The notes: a model not told the origin generated them from the sequence alone. DNA of 64,000 bases from Salticus scenicus (GCA_963930645.1 OZ005660.1:240502836-240566835); one strand, 5' to 3'. Positions 44,789 through 56,014 are shown, numbered from the stretch's first letter. Translations and numbers: made by a program.

Positions 44789-46894
44789 ATTTTCTTTTAA
44801 TTTTTTTTTTTTTACAGGAATGATGCAATTCAACCTATGCTTCAGTTATTAATAGCACTGCGTTATTATGCCACTGGCTCTTTCTGCATGACTCTTGGTG
44901 ATTGTGCTGGTGTAAGCAAGTCGGCTGCACATCGTGCAATACATAAAGTTAGCAGAGCTCTTTGTACATTAAGATCCAAATATATAAAATTTCCATCTAC
45001 AGATGAAGAAATTGTAACTGCTCAGAAACTTAATTTTGAAGTTTGCGCATTCCCAAGAGTTATAGGAATGATCGACTGCACACACATTCCAATAATTTCA
45101 CCAGGTAAGCATGAAATGAAACAGCTTTTGCTGGTGAAACAATATTTGTGTTTGTAATGCGTGTCTAAGCGTTAATATGTCCATGTATATTTTAAAGAAA
45201 TAATATTTCATTGTAATATTTTATTTTTGATAAATTTTGAAAAAGTGACCACTATACTGCATTTTACAGAATTGTAATAATTTACCTTGATTTTTTTTAA
45301 TATATATTTTTTCGTGTTACAGGCAGTGAGAATATGAATGGTAAAGCTGTTTTATATGTCAATAATGCCAGGTTAAAAGCAGTATCTATGAGAATATTAA
45401 TTGTAAAGTCATTATAGGTTTTTTGTACTGTCTTTGCCTTTTGTATTCTCAAAGTGGAGTTCTCAATGTTCAGTGGGAATTTATGATATGCTGTCATGTA
45501 TATAATTTTAAACAAACAAGCATAAGTCTTTAATATAATTTTAAACAAACTAGTCTTTTATTCTGAAAATACCATAGTCTTGTGTTATAGACAAACTGAG
45601 AGCACAAAGCAAGCATTTTTGGGGTCTTATTTTGTAAATATACAAATTCTAACACCAACAATGAAATAAAAATTTCTGCAAAGCGGTTGTTTTGATACGA
45701 TGCAATTTCATGTGAGGTTCAATTTCTGTTATATAAAAATAAATTCTGTTATTTTCATATAACAGGTTTTTAAAAAGGTCTTTCTTAGGAAATAAATTTT
45801 TATCAAGCGTTTTGTTTTACAGAATAAAAATGTATAAATTTATTGGCCCTTTTCATAAATTGTCCTCTGATGAGATCATTATTTTTTAAGTTGAATCTAA
45901 AATTCAACATCGCAGCGGCTACTGAATAGATTATTTATAACAAATTCTTATTGAAAAATATTTAATGTACAGTAATTTTTCTAACACTTTTTATTATGTT
46001 GCAGGTGGTAATAGAGCTGAGCAGTTTAGAAACAGAAAAGGCTATATGTCTTTAAATGTGCAGGTAATATGCAATGCGAAATTGGAGATCATTGACATTG
46101 TAGCCAGATGGCCTGGAAGTTCTCATGACTCTACAATTTTTGTTGCATGTTATAGAAAAGCGATGTTTGAAGGCAATCGGTATGGAAATAGCCTTCTTTT
46201 AGGAGACAAAGGCTACCCTGTTTTGCCATACCTTATGACTCCCATTGAAAACCCCCAACGAAGAGAAGAAATTCTGTTTAATGAATCCCAAATTCGAACA
46301 CGGAATTGTGTTGAAAGGTTATTTGGCGTTTGGAAACGTAGATTTCCAGCACTCGCCTTAGGAATCCGTTTCCAATTGAGAAATGTTTTTCCTATAATAA
46401 CAGCTACGACTGTTCTTCATAACATTTTAAGAGGCGTGGAAGAAGATGTTCCAAGTGATGACCCCTCTATAATGTTACCTATGCCCTGGGATGCTCTCTT
46501 AGAAAGGGGACAAATTCCACCACTTACAAGACCAGCATCTACTGCCAGACGTTGTAATCCTGGAGAAAGATTCAGAACAGTACTTATTGATGATTATTTT
46601 AAGAGGTACATTGTTATTACTTTAAATTGTGTATCAATATTAAACGTTTTTTTTTTTTTTTGTCTGCTACTGAAATAGAAATTTATGCAATAAATCTGAA
46701 TAGTACGGGGAATATTCATTCAATTTAAGATCGAAATCTCAAAATTCTATGGTACATTAATAACTATAAAATGCTGTTAATAGAGATTAATGTGTGTAAG
46801 GCTGTATTATTATGTATGAAACTTATTTTATTGTAAACATTTTTAATAACTACTTTATACTAATTAAATCTCTTCTGCTTCTAGGCTTCTATAA
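43818..46894 (+). CDS. PIF/Harbinger transposase, four exons, one apparent frameshift
   Basis: Exons 43818-44025, 44818-45104, 46005-46605 and 46885-46894 have GT-AG borders (ATCG|GTGAG, TTTACAG|G; CCAG|GTAAG, TTGCAG|GT; AAGAG|GTACA, CTTCTAG|G). The product is about 368 aa if exon 1 is read through a one-base discrepancy near 43966 (CGAAAACTTG). After that point the conserved frame (VLDIFSEIEHHLSYESN) is one base out and the original frame hits TAG. Exon 2 carries the HTH-like AGVSKSAAHRAIHKVSRAL and the first catalytic Asp (GMIDCTHI). Exon 3 carries the second (LLGDKGY) and the Glu (RNCVERLFGVWKRRF); approximate positions are D156, D233, E269. Length and motifs match HARBI1-type nucleases. 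AATAAA lies at 46965-46970. It is functional only if the frameshift is a sequencing error. Confidence 0.85.
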
Positions 46895-47258
46895 ATGGAA
46901 GGTGTGTCATCAGCAAGATTCTTTCCCCTGTATACTTGTGATATTTTAAGTACAAAACTTTGAATAAATACCATAAAATGTAAGAACTCGCCAAGATACG
47001 ACTCTTCCTTTGAAAGTTTTTGCATTTAGTGGTGTTTATTTAAAGTTTTGTAATTTACTACTTCTAAGCCCCAGCTCTGTGGTGCTTTCTTACAATACTT
47101 CTTATGCTTTTTATGTGGTTTTTGGCATGGAAATTAAAAACCAATTTTTTTCCTATCCGATGTGGCACCACCTTGCCGTGGTGGATAGGCTTTTTAACCA
47201 AGAGTGCCACAACAGCTAATTATTTCCCAGTCAAGTTTTCAATTAAAGTATTTATATG
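46700..47258. other. Harbinger interior: transposase 3' UTR and spacer
   Basis: Between the transposase gene and the 47263 MITE. It contains a possible polyadenylation signal (46965-46970) and a short GC-richer patch, TGGCACCACCTTGCCGTGGT, near 47162. No further coding sequence is supported. Confidence 0.5.
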
Positions 47259-47262
47259 TTAA

Positions 47263-47667
47263 TGGCCCGCTTCACTCACCGCCGCCGGAAGCCGAAGCTA
47301 ATGTTATTCTATGGGAAATTTTTCTTAACAAATAACTTATTAACTAATACATATTTTTAAATTCTGCTTTATATTCTAAAAATTCCCAGCCGTTAAATTG
47401 ACAGACCTTTTTTAAAAAATTATTATTTTTTATATTTTATTTTGAAGTTGCAAGATACGAATTTTCAATATGCGAAATTTTTTTATTTTGCAATTTCAAA
47501 ATAAAAAAAAATACATTTTTAACAAAGGTCCGTCAATTTAACAGTTGGGAATTTTCTGAATGTGAAAACAGAATTTAAAAATATGTATTAGTTGCTATTT
47601 GTAAAGAAAATTTCCCTGTAGAATAACATTTGCTCGGGCTTCCGGCAACGATAAGTGAAGAGGGCCA
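47263..47667. mobile_element. Hairpin MITE flanked by TTAA, nested in the Harbinger
   Basis: The ends TGGCCCGCTTCACTCACCG and, inverted, TGGCCCTCTTCACTTATCG lie between TTAA tetranucleotides (47259-47262, 47668-47671). Further in, CCGGAAGCC and TAAATTGACAGACCTTT / AAAGGTCCGTCAATTTA pair as inverted arms. TTAA flanks suggest piggyBac-type mobilisation, but the TIR start is not classic, so the family is uncertain. A relative lies at 61170-61565. Confidence 0.65.
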
Positions 47668-47671
47668 TTAA

Positions 47672-48837
47672 GAATAATTTTAGGAACCCATCGTATTCAT
47701 CTAGGGATTAAAATTCCGAAATGCTTCCCACCCTTTGGTGTGGGAGGCAGCAGAAGGAGGGTCAGCATTTAAACTGACAAAAAATAACGTCGTTTAAATG
47801 CTGCAAACTCTCCTGAAACTAAAGATACAAATATATTATATACATACACCCCGACAACTGTGAGCATAATGAATTTCCAGTCATTGGTGTTGTGAACAAA
47901 TATGTTGCTGTTAATTAATGAAAGAAAGTAATTTAAATTAATGTAGTCTGTTTCAAAACTTCATCGTGCCTTCACCAGAAAAAAAAAAAAATATATGCAT
48001 ACATAATTCATACATGCATATACACACACATATATATACAGTGTGGCCCACCAGGTGTTTTGGGTTGGAGAGGCCTGCTACACAGTACAAAACTGGAATC
48101 TGCAAAAAAACAGACATTTTCAGCCGCAAAAATTATCTTCAAAGCATTTTTTTTTAAGTAAAAATATTAAATCAAGCTTACTTGAAACAATATCTAATAT
48201 TTCAACTAAGTTTTTCTTCTTTTTTCAGCATCTCTAATTGATTATTTTCAGAATTATTCTCATTTTTTTTTTTTTTTTTTTTTTTTTTTCCCTTGAAAAA
48301 TTACACTAGCCATAATTTCATTAACGATTGTTGCAGTGCAGCCATCTACTGGCAGAATAGAGAAACAAAAAGTCAAAAAAAAATATCTAAATAGCTTTCA
48401 TGCATCTTATATTTTGATATGCATTTTGTTTTCATTTCTTTTAGAAATTTTATATGCAATATAAAATTTAAAATTACAATTTATAAACTAGAAAATTTTG
48501 CTGAATGAAATGTAAAAATAAGCTAAATTAGATGAAAAAAAGTTGAATAGAAATCATGTTTAAAAAAAAAAAAATGTTTGGTGCTGCCATCTGTTGGTGG
48601 AATACATTACCAAAACAATCTTTAATCACTGAATTTGAAATTATATACACAAAATCAAATATAAACTTTTGGTTGAAAATAAAAAGCTGCTTTTTGGTTT
48701 TCAACCAGAAGTACAGAAAAAAAGAGGAAATAAGAAAACAGATGCTTTAGAAACATGGTTTTCTTTTTTGAATTAATTATTTTGTCAATTTCCTTTTGCT
48801 GCAACTTATATTAATTTTAATTAATAAATGTTCATTT
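47672..48837. other. Harbinger interior, no gene seen
   Basis: AT-rich sequence with a T-run at about 48265-48289. Two similar GCAGCCATCTACTGG / GCTGCCATCTGTTGG words occur near 48340 and 48584. No gene or clear element ends. Confidence 0.5.
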
Positions 48838-50698
48838 CAGGGTTGGCAAGTTTCTTCCAAGGCGTCATACAGTACAGTCAACTCCCTCTAATCTGCAAAT
48901 CCTTCTAATCCGTAATTGATTTTTTAATCTAAAAGAAATTTACATCTCATATTTAAAAAAAATTCACATTTCTCACATTTTTACCATGTTTTTATTAACT
49001 TCGATTTTTGTTTGTTTTTTTGCCCGGTACAAATCTTGCAATCTATTTTTAACTAATTTCCCTACTAGCTAGACATTTGAAACTTTCACAGTAATTAAGA
49101 ACCTAGTGACAACAAAATACTTCAAAGTCAGATTTTTGAATAGTTTTCTTTTAATTAATTAAAATATGAAAATAATAAGCTCTTAATCGCAATAAAATAG
49201 CCATTAAAAAATTAGCTATAATTTAATTGTTGTCAAAAAAAATTTTTCGAGTTTATTTTCTTTCGACATAAAAATAAATACATTTAATTCAACGTGAATG
49301 TGAAAAAATTATAAAAGGTTAAATTATGCATTTCACAAAAATTGACGTCATTATCAATTTAAAAAATTTTATACACATTGATAGGTGCAAATGTACAATG
49401 CTAATATACGTTGTTCTAAAAGGAGCAATATTTTATTTTTAAAACCAACTTTTTTTCTTTTTTTTTACTATTATTTCACTGAACTGATTCCGCATGCTTA
49501 AATATTGCTTGAATATTATTTTTTAGCCTCGCGTATTTTATTAATGATTCATCAGAAAATTTAAAAACATGGTATATAAAAAGTTTTTTTCTTTTGTATA
49601 ATTATAATTATTTTTTATCAAACTTTTAGCAAAATCCTTACTTTGAAACATAAATGGGGAAGTTGGGGGGGGGGGGGGGGGGGTAACATTCTTATATTTA
49701 TTATATCCTGCAATTCATACAGACTAGCGCTGAAAATAAACCACTATTACATGAATGTTTAACAAAATTAATCAGCGATGAATATTATTTCCAGACTTTC
49801 AAAAATATTTTTTTTCGTATTTTTTAAATATGTTTGTTTACATTTATATGCACTTATTATTTGAATACGCCTAAATTATTTAACATCATATATGGATGTG
49901 ATAGATTAGTTTTATTAATATTGAAGAAATATTTATTCTAAAATTTATTAAAAATCCTCTTTCCGTTTTGATGTCTATCTCTTATATTATTAAATTTAAT
50001 TAATAATAACTACTTAGTATCTGCAAAAGAAAACTGTAAACAAAGGCAATGATCTCTAATTTGCAAATTCTTATTATATGCACAACATCTGGACAAAACT
50101 TTTGAGAGTTAGAGGGAGTTGACTGTAAAACAAATGAAAAGTTTATTCGTAGTTCAATACTGCACTTTATTTTTCAACTTAAAATAGATAAATACAAACT
50201 ATGGATTTTTTTTTTTTTTTTTTTTTATTTTATTTATCCTAGAGAGCTTGCAGGACAGTTTAAAAGTAGGTATCTTATTTATTAATACAGTTCATTGGGT
50301 ACCAGATTCGAATTTATACAAAAAAATTGTATCCTTTAAAAAAAAAAAAAAAAAAAGTGCAAATATTATGGCTAAAAATTCCATAATTATTATCACTTGT
50401 ACTGTTTGAACATATAATAATATTATGGGATAGTATCTATGCAAAAAGTTCTAAAAATATTAGCATTGAAAAGTAAAAACCCATCACCTGTATATATTTA
50501 GTATTTGTTATCAAATAACTTATTTTTCTAAAGATATTTTTAATATTAATTGAATCATAGTTTAGATATGACATTATATTCATACTTTGAGTTTATATAG
50601 TTCATAAATTTTAATTTGGAACATCTGTTTTGTCTTTTGGTTGGTTTTTTCCACTATCCTGGAAGAAACTAGTTTCTTCCGGAAGAAACCCAACCCTG
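48838..50698. mobile_element. hAT-type element with exact 8-bp TSD, nested in the Harbinger
   Basis: It begins CAGGGTTGGCAAGTTTCTTC and ends, inverted, CAGGGTTGGGTTTCTTCC. Both sides have the identical 8-mer GTTCATTT (48830-48837, 50699-50706). CAGGGTTGG-type TIRs and 8-bp duplications are hAT hallmarks. Without the nested 48875-50125 insertion it would be about 610 bp. It has no coding content and so is a MITE-like derivative. Confidence 0.85.
48875..50125. mobile_element. pogo-type non-autonomous element nested in the hAT element
   Basis: It starts CAGTCAACTCCCTCTAATC and ends GTTAGAGGGAGTTGACTG, flanked by TA (48873-48874, 50126-50127). TIRs of the CAGTC...CTCTAATC type with TA duplications fit pogo/Tigger. 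The subterminal ATCTGCAAATCC / AATTTGCAAATTC words are also opposed. In 1251 bp there is no transposase fragment. A G19 run lies at 49665-49683. Confidence 0.8.
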
Positions 50699-50706
50699 GT
50701 TCATTT

Positions 50707-51240
50707 ACTTATCTATTTTGAGAAAGAAAATATAAATAAAGTGAAAATTATTTAAAATTCAAACTATTATCATTTTTAACTTGAACTTACCTATTATCCG
50801 AATATTCATATATTTTATGAATGACTAAATATCCGGAATTGCTCCGTTCCGAAGCATTCGGGATTTTTGGTGTCCTACTGATTTAGTTTAATTTATTAAT
50901 TTAATATGTAACTCATTTCTAAAAATATTTTGTAAGTAAACAACAATTAAAATTACTTTAATGAGATAATTATTTTTACTTTTGTAAATTAATGATTTTG
51001 TAAAATTTTCTTTTTTTTTTAATTGAAAATTGAATTGCAAGATTCCGTTACACACATATCAAGTTAATAAAAGCACATATTACAAATAAATAATAATAAA
51101 GAGTCATTATTGATGATTGAACAGCTTACAAGGTGACAAGAAATATTAATTTCAGTGCAAAATACAAATTTTTATTGATGATATTTAAAAAAAAAAAAAA
51201 AGGAATACAGGTTAGAAAATAAAACAGCATTCATTGTACA
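50707..51240. other. Harbinger interior, no gene seen
   Basis: AT-rich spacer between the nested hAT element and the 3' end of the Myb/SANT-like gene (minus). It probably holds that gene's 3' UTR. Confidence 0.5.
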
Positions 51241-51332
51241 TAATTTATTCTGAATTTCTTAATAACTTTTGTTTCAATTGGATATCTAAGTTACTTGCTT
51301 CTATCTGTAATTTTTTTTGCTGTATGTCCAAT

Positions 51333-54229
51333 TCAAGTAACTGGCATTCCAGTTCTTTTTTTTTTTAATTTTAAACTATGCATCTCCCTTCTTCTATTTT
51401 CTTCATTTTCTTCATTCTTTATCGCTAAACTTGACAAAGTCAATTTATTTTCCATAATCATTCTCTCCATCTTAGTTTTTTGCAATGGCAGTTTGCTTGT
51501 TGTTGGGGGGACTGGTGTATGTGATATGCTGTGTCTTGTGTTTGTATAATTATTCTGAGGTGTGTTTAAGTGTTCATGAGATGTATTTATAGGTATATCA
51601 TATGTAATGTCATTTTCATTTAAATGTGTGCTAGTGTGTGCTTGATCTGTGTTGGTAGTGTGTGTTTGATCTGTGTGGCTAGTGTGTGTTTGATCTGTGT
51701 GGCTAGTGTGTGTTTCATCTGTGTGGCATTTCTGGATGAATACTTTGAATGGGGCAGACTTTGGCTGTCGCAGAAGAGCCGCCGACCATGAACTCCAATC
51801 ATTCTGAAATAAAAATAAAAGGGGAATTATTATTAAAGTTTATAATATATGCTGAAATAAAATAATTAAAATACTGTTATTTGTGTTACAATATGTATTG
51901 GCATATTAAAAAATTTCCAAAAAATAAATAAAAATTAATCTTTTAATAGTTTTTTAAAATTTTAAGATTCATAAATTTCAATGCAAATATATAAAAAGAT
52001 TTCATAACTCTGAGGTAGGACTAGCTGATGTAAATTTTACATCAGTCTTTTACTGCGGTGTAGCAATACATTGATATTACAGATATAATATGTTTAAATT
52101 TTTTATAAGTTAAAATTTTTTTCAATTTCATTGCATGAAAAAGGAGATGTGTGTATCAGAAAATGTCATATAACATAATATTTATATTCAACATACAAAA
52201 TTTTGATTTATATAAAAAAAAAAAAAAAAAAAACATGTTCTGGCCCCCACAAAACTTTTCTATATTTTCTTATACAAATTCACTGAGTACAAATAATTTA
52301 TTAACATCATGACGAATGCAAATAATTTTTATTTTAAAGAAAACTAACACTAAGTATACAGAAAAAAAAAAGTTTTATTCTCTATAAATAACATCTCAAA
52401 GATGTCTTTTCACAATGGTTACCTTGCAAATCAAAATTCGTACATTTATGTGCCATATAAGCTGAGATTTAGTCTTCCCATTCTAGTAGAAAATTGCAGT
52501 ATAGCAGTGCCACCTATTGGCCTATATGTATCCAAATTGAATCTCTGTATAATATTCACTTCACAGATATAAAGTTTTATTTGATTATAAGAAATAGAAC
52601 CTCCCGAGATGTATCCTTCTCTTAAATTGTGGTAATTGATGTGTAGCAGGGCCATCTGTTAAACGATTACCATCAAAATTTAATAGCCAATAATTTATGT
52701 TAAAGTGCATCTACATATAAATTTATACACAATTCTGTGGAGTAGTTCCTGAATTAGAGACTTTCCTTAAACTTTGGAGATCGCTGTACAGCAGTGCCAC
52801 TTGTTCAGCGATTGACACCAAAAGTTGATAGGGATTACAATACCTATTTAAAATTTATCCCAAAATGGCCACAAAAATATAGAAATTACCAAGGAGTTCC
52901 TATGATAAAGCCACAACAAAGTAATTTTAAGAAATAAATATAGTAACTGATGCTAGAAAATTAAATACAGTTACTGCATGACTTTATATCAAAGAATAGA
53001 TTAAAATAAGGCCTGTCATACTACATTAAATCCTGTTTACCAAGAATATAAGAAGAATTCTTTACTTTTTAATTAATTATTTTTATTTTATTTTTATATA
53101 CTTACTTCAGATTCTATTACAGTGTTTCCTTCTTCCACATTCAAATTATCTGCTTCTACAGATGTTCCACTGTTAAAACCTATAAAATTGGAACAATGAT
53201 TTTTAGAAACCTTATTACTTTTGTTACATGATAAAAAAAAAAAGGGGGTGGGTGGGTAAACACATTCAAACAAAAATTCAAAGAAATAAGTCAAAAAGAG
53301 TCATAGATGTGAGTTACAGAAAATTAAGTTGGTGGGATTTATTCTCAGATCTCTCCATACACAAAATTGTATTTCATGCTGCATTTTTTTTTTCTTTTTA
53401 ATTCAGTTTTAAACATTTTAATTACAAATAACTCTATTCTTACCTTGATTATATTCACTGTCATTATCACATGGATTTTGATATCCATCAAGCGTTGCAT
53501 CTAGCATATCCTGCACTTTTCTGCTTAAATGGTCCGGACTTTGTTGGTATGATCCTCCACCTTAAAAAAGAATGTGAGTTTGTAAATAACAAATTTAAAA
53601 ATACGTTTATTTGTTAATTTAATACACAAAATTTACTGCTATAGAACACTTTAAAAAAAAAAAAAATGCTGTAACAGTTAATAGTTGTTAGAGAATTAGG
53701 CTTTTTGTGTTACTAGGAATAACTGAAAGAATTAGCAGATATGTTCAAAATAAATCTGACATAGATGTTTATGTTTTATTTTTATACTCATTATATTTAT
53801 ATCAATAATGAGGATTTATACGACTATGGCATGTAAGTTAAGAAGCAATATAAAATGATGCATATAAATTACAAAGCATGCATATATTTGTAATTTACAA
53901 AATGTTAATAAATACAAATTATAGACAAAATATTTATGAAAAAATAAATACTTACCAGTTTTAAATATCTTTATTTTGTGTTCTGCATGGGACTTTCTAG
54001 CATTTTTTTTTATGTTGTCCCATAAATTCTTCAGAGATTCTTGGGATCGATAGGTAGTATTTTGTGAATTTAATTCCTCTGCAATTTTCTTCCAAGTATT
54101 ATCTTTCAGCCTTGCACTGACTGCATCAGTTTTTTTATTTTCTATTACATTCCAGTACTTTCGTACTAATTCGATAAGTAATTCTTTTTCAGCAATTGAG
54201 AAATTTGTAGATCTTTTCCTTTTATCCAT
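51333..54229 (-). CDS. Harbinger Myb/SANT-like DNA-binding protein, four exons
   Basis: Minus-strand exons 54229-53956, 53560-53444, 53179-53106 and 51803-51333 have consensus borders (ACTG|GTAAG, TTAAG|GT; CAAG|GTAAG, TATAG|GT; GAA|GTAAG, TTTCAG|A). They total 936 nt, giving 311 aa. Exon 1 encodes a Myb/SANT-like trihelix (about residues 8-80; W26, W46, W70; ending LKNLWDNIKKNARK). The middle has GGGSYQQSPDHLSRKVQDML and an acidic linker. Exon 4 has four HTDQTHTS-type repeats and a Lys/Glu-rich helix. At a 10-A run (about 51356-51365) the frame leaves a leucine-rich coiled coil (CQLLELDIQQKKLQ...) that another frame continues to 51245, so a one-base indel may have shortened the protein. In known Harbingers this partner binds the termini and helps the transposase enter the nucleus. 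Confidence 0.83.
51630..51726. repeat. 24-bp coding minisatellite in the Myb/SANT gene
   Basis: Four units of about 24 bp (GTGTGTTTGATCTGTGTGGC with TAGT on +) lie in exon 4 and stay in frame. They encode His/Thr/Asp/Gln repeats. Unit number is likely variable between copies of the transposon. Confidence 0.8.
52200..52865. repeat. Second copy of the ~138-bp repeat array, in intron 3 of the Myb/SANT gene
   Basis: It shares ordered blocks with 2051-2600: CTATATTTTC.TATACAAATTCA, TTGCAGTATAGCAG.GCCACC, GTTAA.CGATT.CCA.CAAAA, TAATTTATGTTAA.GTGC.TCTACAT, and TGTG..GTAGTTCCTGA. Three units lie near 52490, 52625 and 52770. The copy presumably entered the Harbinger after transposition or was carried by it. 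An A-run precedes it (about 52215-52233). Confidence 0.62.
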
Positions 54230-54562
54230 TATTCCAATATAAAAGGCAAGGTAAAAATCTTTATATGTAAAAATAATAACTCTAAAAAAAAGCAACGTGC
54301 GACCAAAGTACGAAAACACAAAGATTGCCTATTTCTTGCCATTGGCCACAGATGAATCTGCCAATGACAGTATACTAAACATTCCTAAAGAACCAATCGG
54401 AGTACCTCTTTAAAATCCCTTCCGAAAATCCCTCCGTTAGTTAACCCCGGCATAGCTAACCGGAGCTTAGCTTGGTGGGACAGAAGAATTCCTAATCGGA
54501 GTTTTATTTTTAACGGCCGTTTTGCTAATCTCCGTTTAACCGCAGCTTGGTGGGAACGGCCC

Positions 54563-54688
54563 TCAGGATCAAAAGAGAAACTTTGAAGATGCGAGGACTT
54601 CAAATGAGTTTCTCCTCTTTCTATTAATTGTAGATTATCGGAGAAAAACAATGAAATATCGTAAAATGAAGCCATCACATTCACAATT
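54563..54688 (-). pseudogene. Proximal half of a coding exon split by the Harbinger insertion
   Basis: On minus, a consensus acceptor TTTCTTTGCAG lies at 54699-54689. The open frame then reads ..VMASFYDISLFFSDNLQLIE and ..GETHLKSSHLQSFSFDPE up to the insertion point. Joined to 43611-43548, with one copy of the TSD, it continues in frame to a consensus donor. Acceptor, frame continuity and donor together argue for a genuine exon of about 187 bp. The protein is tentatively like the region before a SWIM zinc finger; identity is uncertain. The minus ORF at 54385-54702 continues past the junction into transposon sequence and is artefactual there. Confidence 0.6.
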
Positions 54689-54699
54689 CTGCAAAGAAA

Positions 54700-56014
54700 C
54701 AATCTTTTATATATTTCAATTTACCAACTATGAAAATGCATGTTCTGATTTTGAAAATCATAAAATTTTTTCAAAAAATTACAAAAGCATTTACAGAAAA
54801 AAAAAAAAAAAAAAAAAAACTTGAAAGAGCATAAAGAAGCATTTAATTTTACAGTAATTATATAAATTATTTAAAGGATTCCTCAATTGCACTTCTGGTC
54901 TGAGATAACAAAATTATAAAATATAAACTGTCCTCAGTTAAGAAAAAAAGAAAAGTAAAAAAACGTTTAAAGAATGATTATGCATACTTCAAGTTTATAT
55001 CTTTCCCATAAGAATGAGGGTCCTCATTTATGTTTGTTTTGAAAAATGACAGTGATTAATCAATGAACATTCCATCCAACAGAATGAAACATCTCATAAA
55101 ACATTCAAATCTTATTTTTCTAGCAAGTTTCTAAAACCCCAAAACTAATCCCCTTATCTTCTATTTTTTTTTTTTTTTTTTTTACATACATATTACAAAA
55201 ATTGGACTGAGCAGACTGAGCAGACTGGAAACTGAGCAGAGTCCACCTATGCCAACTAGTTTATAATAATATTAGCTGCGATTTAAAAACAAATATGGTG
55301 AATAATATATTTTTAGAATTTTAAAATTTGCAATCTTAAAAATTATGTATAATTCTTCGCATAAATTAATGTATTAAAATGTTAATAAAGACGAACTTTC
55401 ATATTTATCAGCATGTAACAGAAAACACTTAAAAAAAAAAAAAACTAAAAAAGGTCTAAAACATGATTTATTATACTTGTTTCTCAGCAGCTGATTAGCG
55501 TAGAATAAAAAGGAAATTATATTTCATAATCATTTATAAAACATAGTAAATTATTTTATTTTATATAGATATAACACAAGTTTTGGATAAAATTTATTAA
55601 AACCTCGTGTTTGTGTTTACTTAAAACATAAAATTTGATGGCAAATAAAATAAAAGGCCATTCCTATATTGGATGTTATTCATGACATACACTGATATTT
55701 AGAGAATTATAATCGTGTATGAAATTAATAATTATTACATCAAGAATAATAAAACCCATATTGAAAAATTTTTTTCATGCCTCATTATGATCCAGCTAGA
55801 TGTCAGCCATCTTGGATAACGACAGGCATATACTTTCAAGACATAAAACAGCCTAAATTTAACAAAATATATCGAAATTTAACATATACAATAGACAGTA
55901 CTTACTTCAATATATACAAAAACAGCTATGCGATACACAAGAAGTGCCTATTTAATTACTAACAAATTTTTTAAGATTGCATTATGAAACTTTAACATGG
56001 GCATCCATATTGTC
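54700..56014. other. AT-rich intergenic DNA
   Basis: No further exon of the split gene was recognised. An A-run lies at about 54798-54820, a T-run at about 55165-55183, and a small tandem repeat of ACTGAGCAG (about four units) at 55206-55240. Confidence 0.5.

Larger units (their letters stand above)
43612..54562 (+). mobile_element. Full-length PIF/Harbinger transposon with TIRs, TSD and both genes
   Basis: Both ends read GGGCCGTTCCCACCA (43612-43626 and inverted 54548-54562) and are flanked by TCA (43609-43611, 54563-54565), the 3-bp TSD size of Harbingers. A second CCCACCA motif lies 61 bp inside the left end and 75 bp inside the right end, each next to TCCGTTA/TAACGGA palindromes; these are probable transposase or Myb-protein binding sites. 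Inside are a transposase gene (+) and a Myb/SANT-like gene (-), the two genes known to be required by autonomous Harbingers. Extra length comes from nested elements (47263-47667, 48838-50698, about 52240-52860). Confidence 0.92.

Noticed and set aside
45157..45157. ORF end after SPG at 45105-45157
   Set aside because: Read-through of a consensus donor CCAG|GTAAG, not coding.
45297..45548. Alternative exon after the acceptor-like GTGTTACAGGCAGTGAG near 45325
   Set aside because: It does not restore the conserved SPGG.AE.FRNRKGY junction, which the 46005 acceptor does exactly.
45965..46004. N-terminal 13 codons of the ORF at 45965
   Set aside because: Intron sequence; TTGCAG|GT joins in phase to the previous exon to give the conserved SPGGNRAEQF.
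48335..48600. GCCATCTRYTGG words as possible insulator (CTCF-type) sites
   Set aside because: Only two loose matches about 240 bp apart, probably parts of a repeat; no supporting context.
54385..54562. C-terminal part of the minus ORF 54385-54702
   Set aside because: This half is Harbinger terminal sequence; only 54563-54688 is counted as exon.
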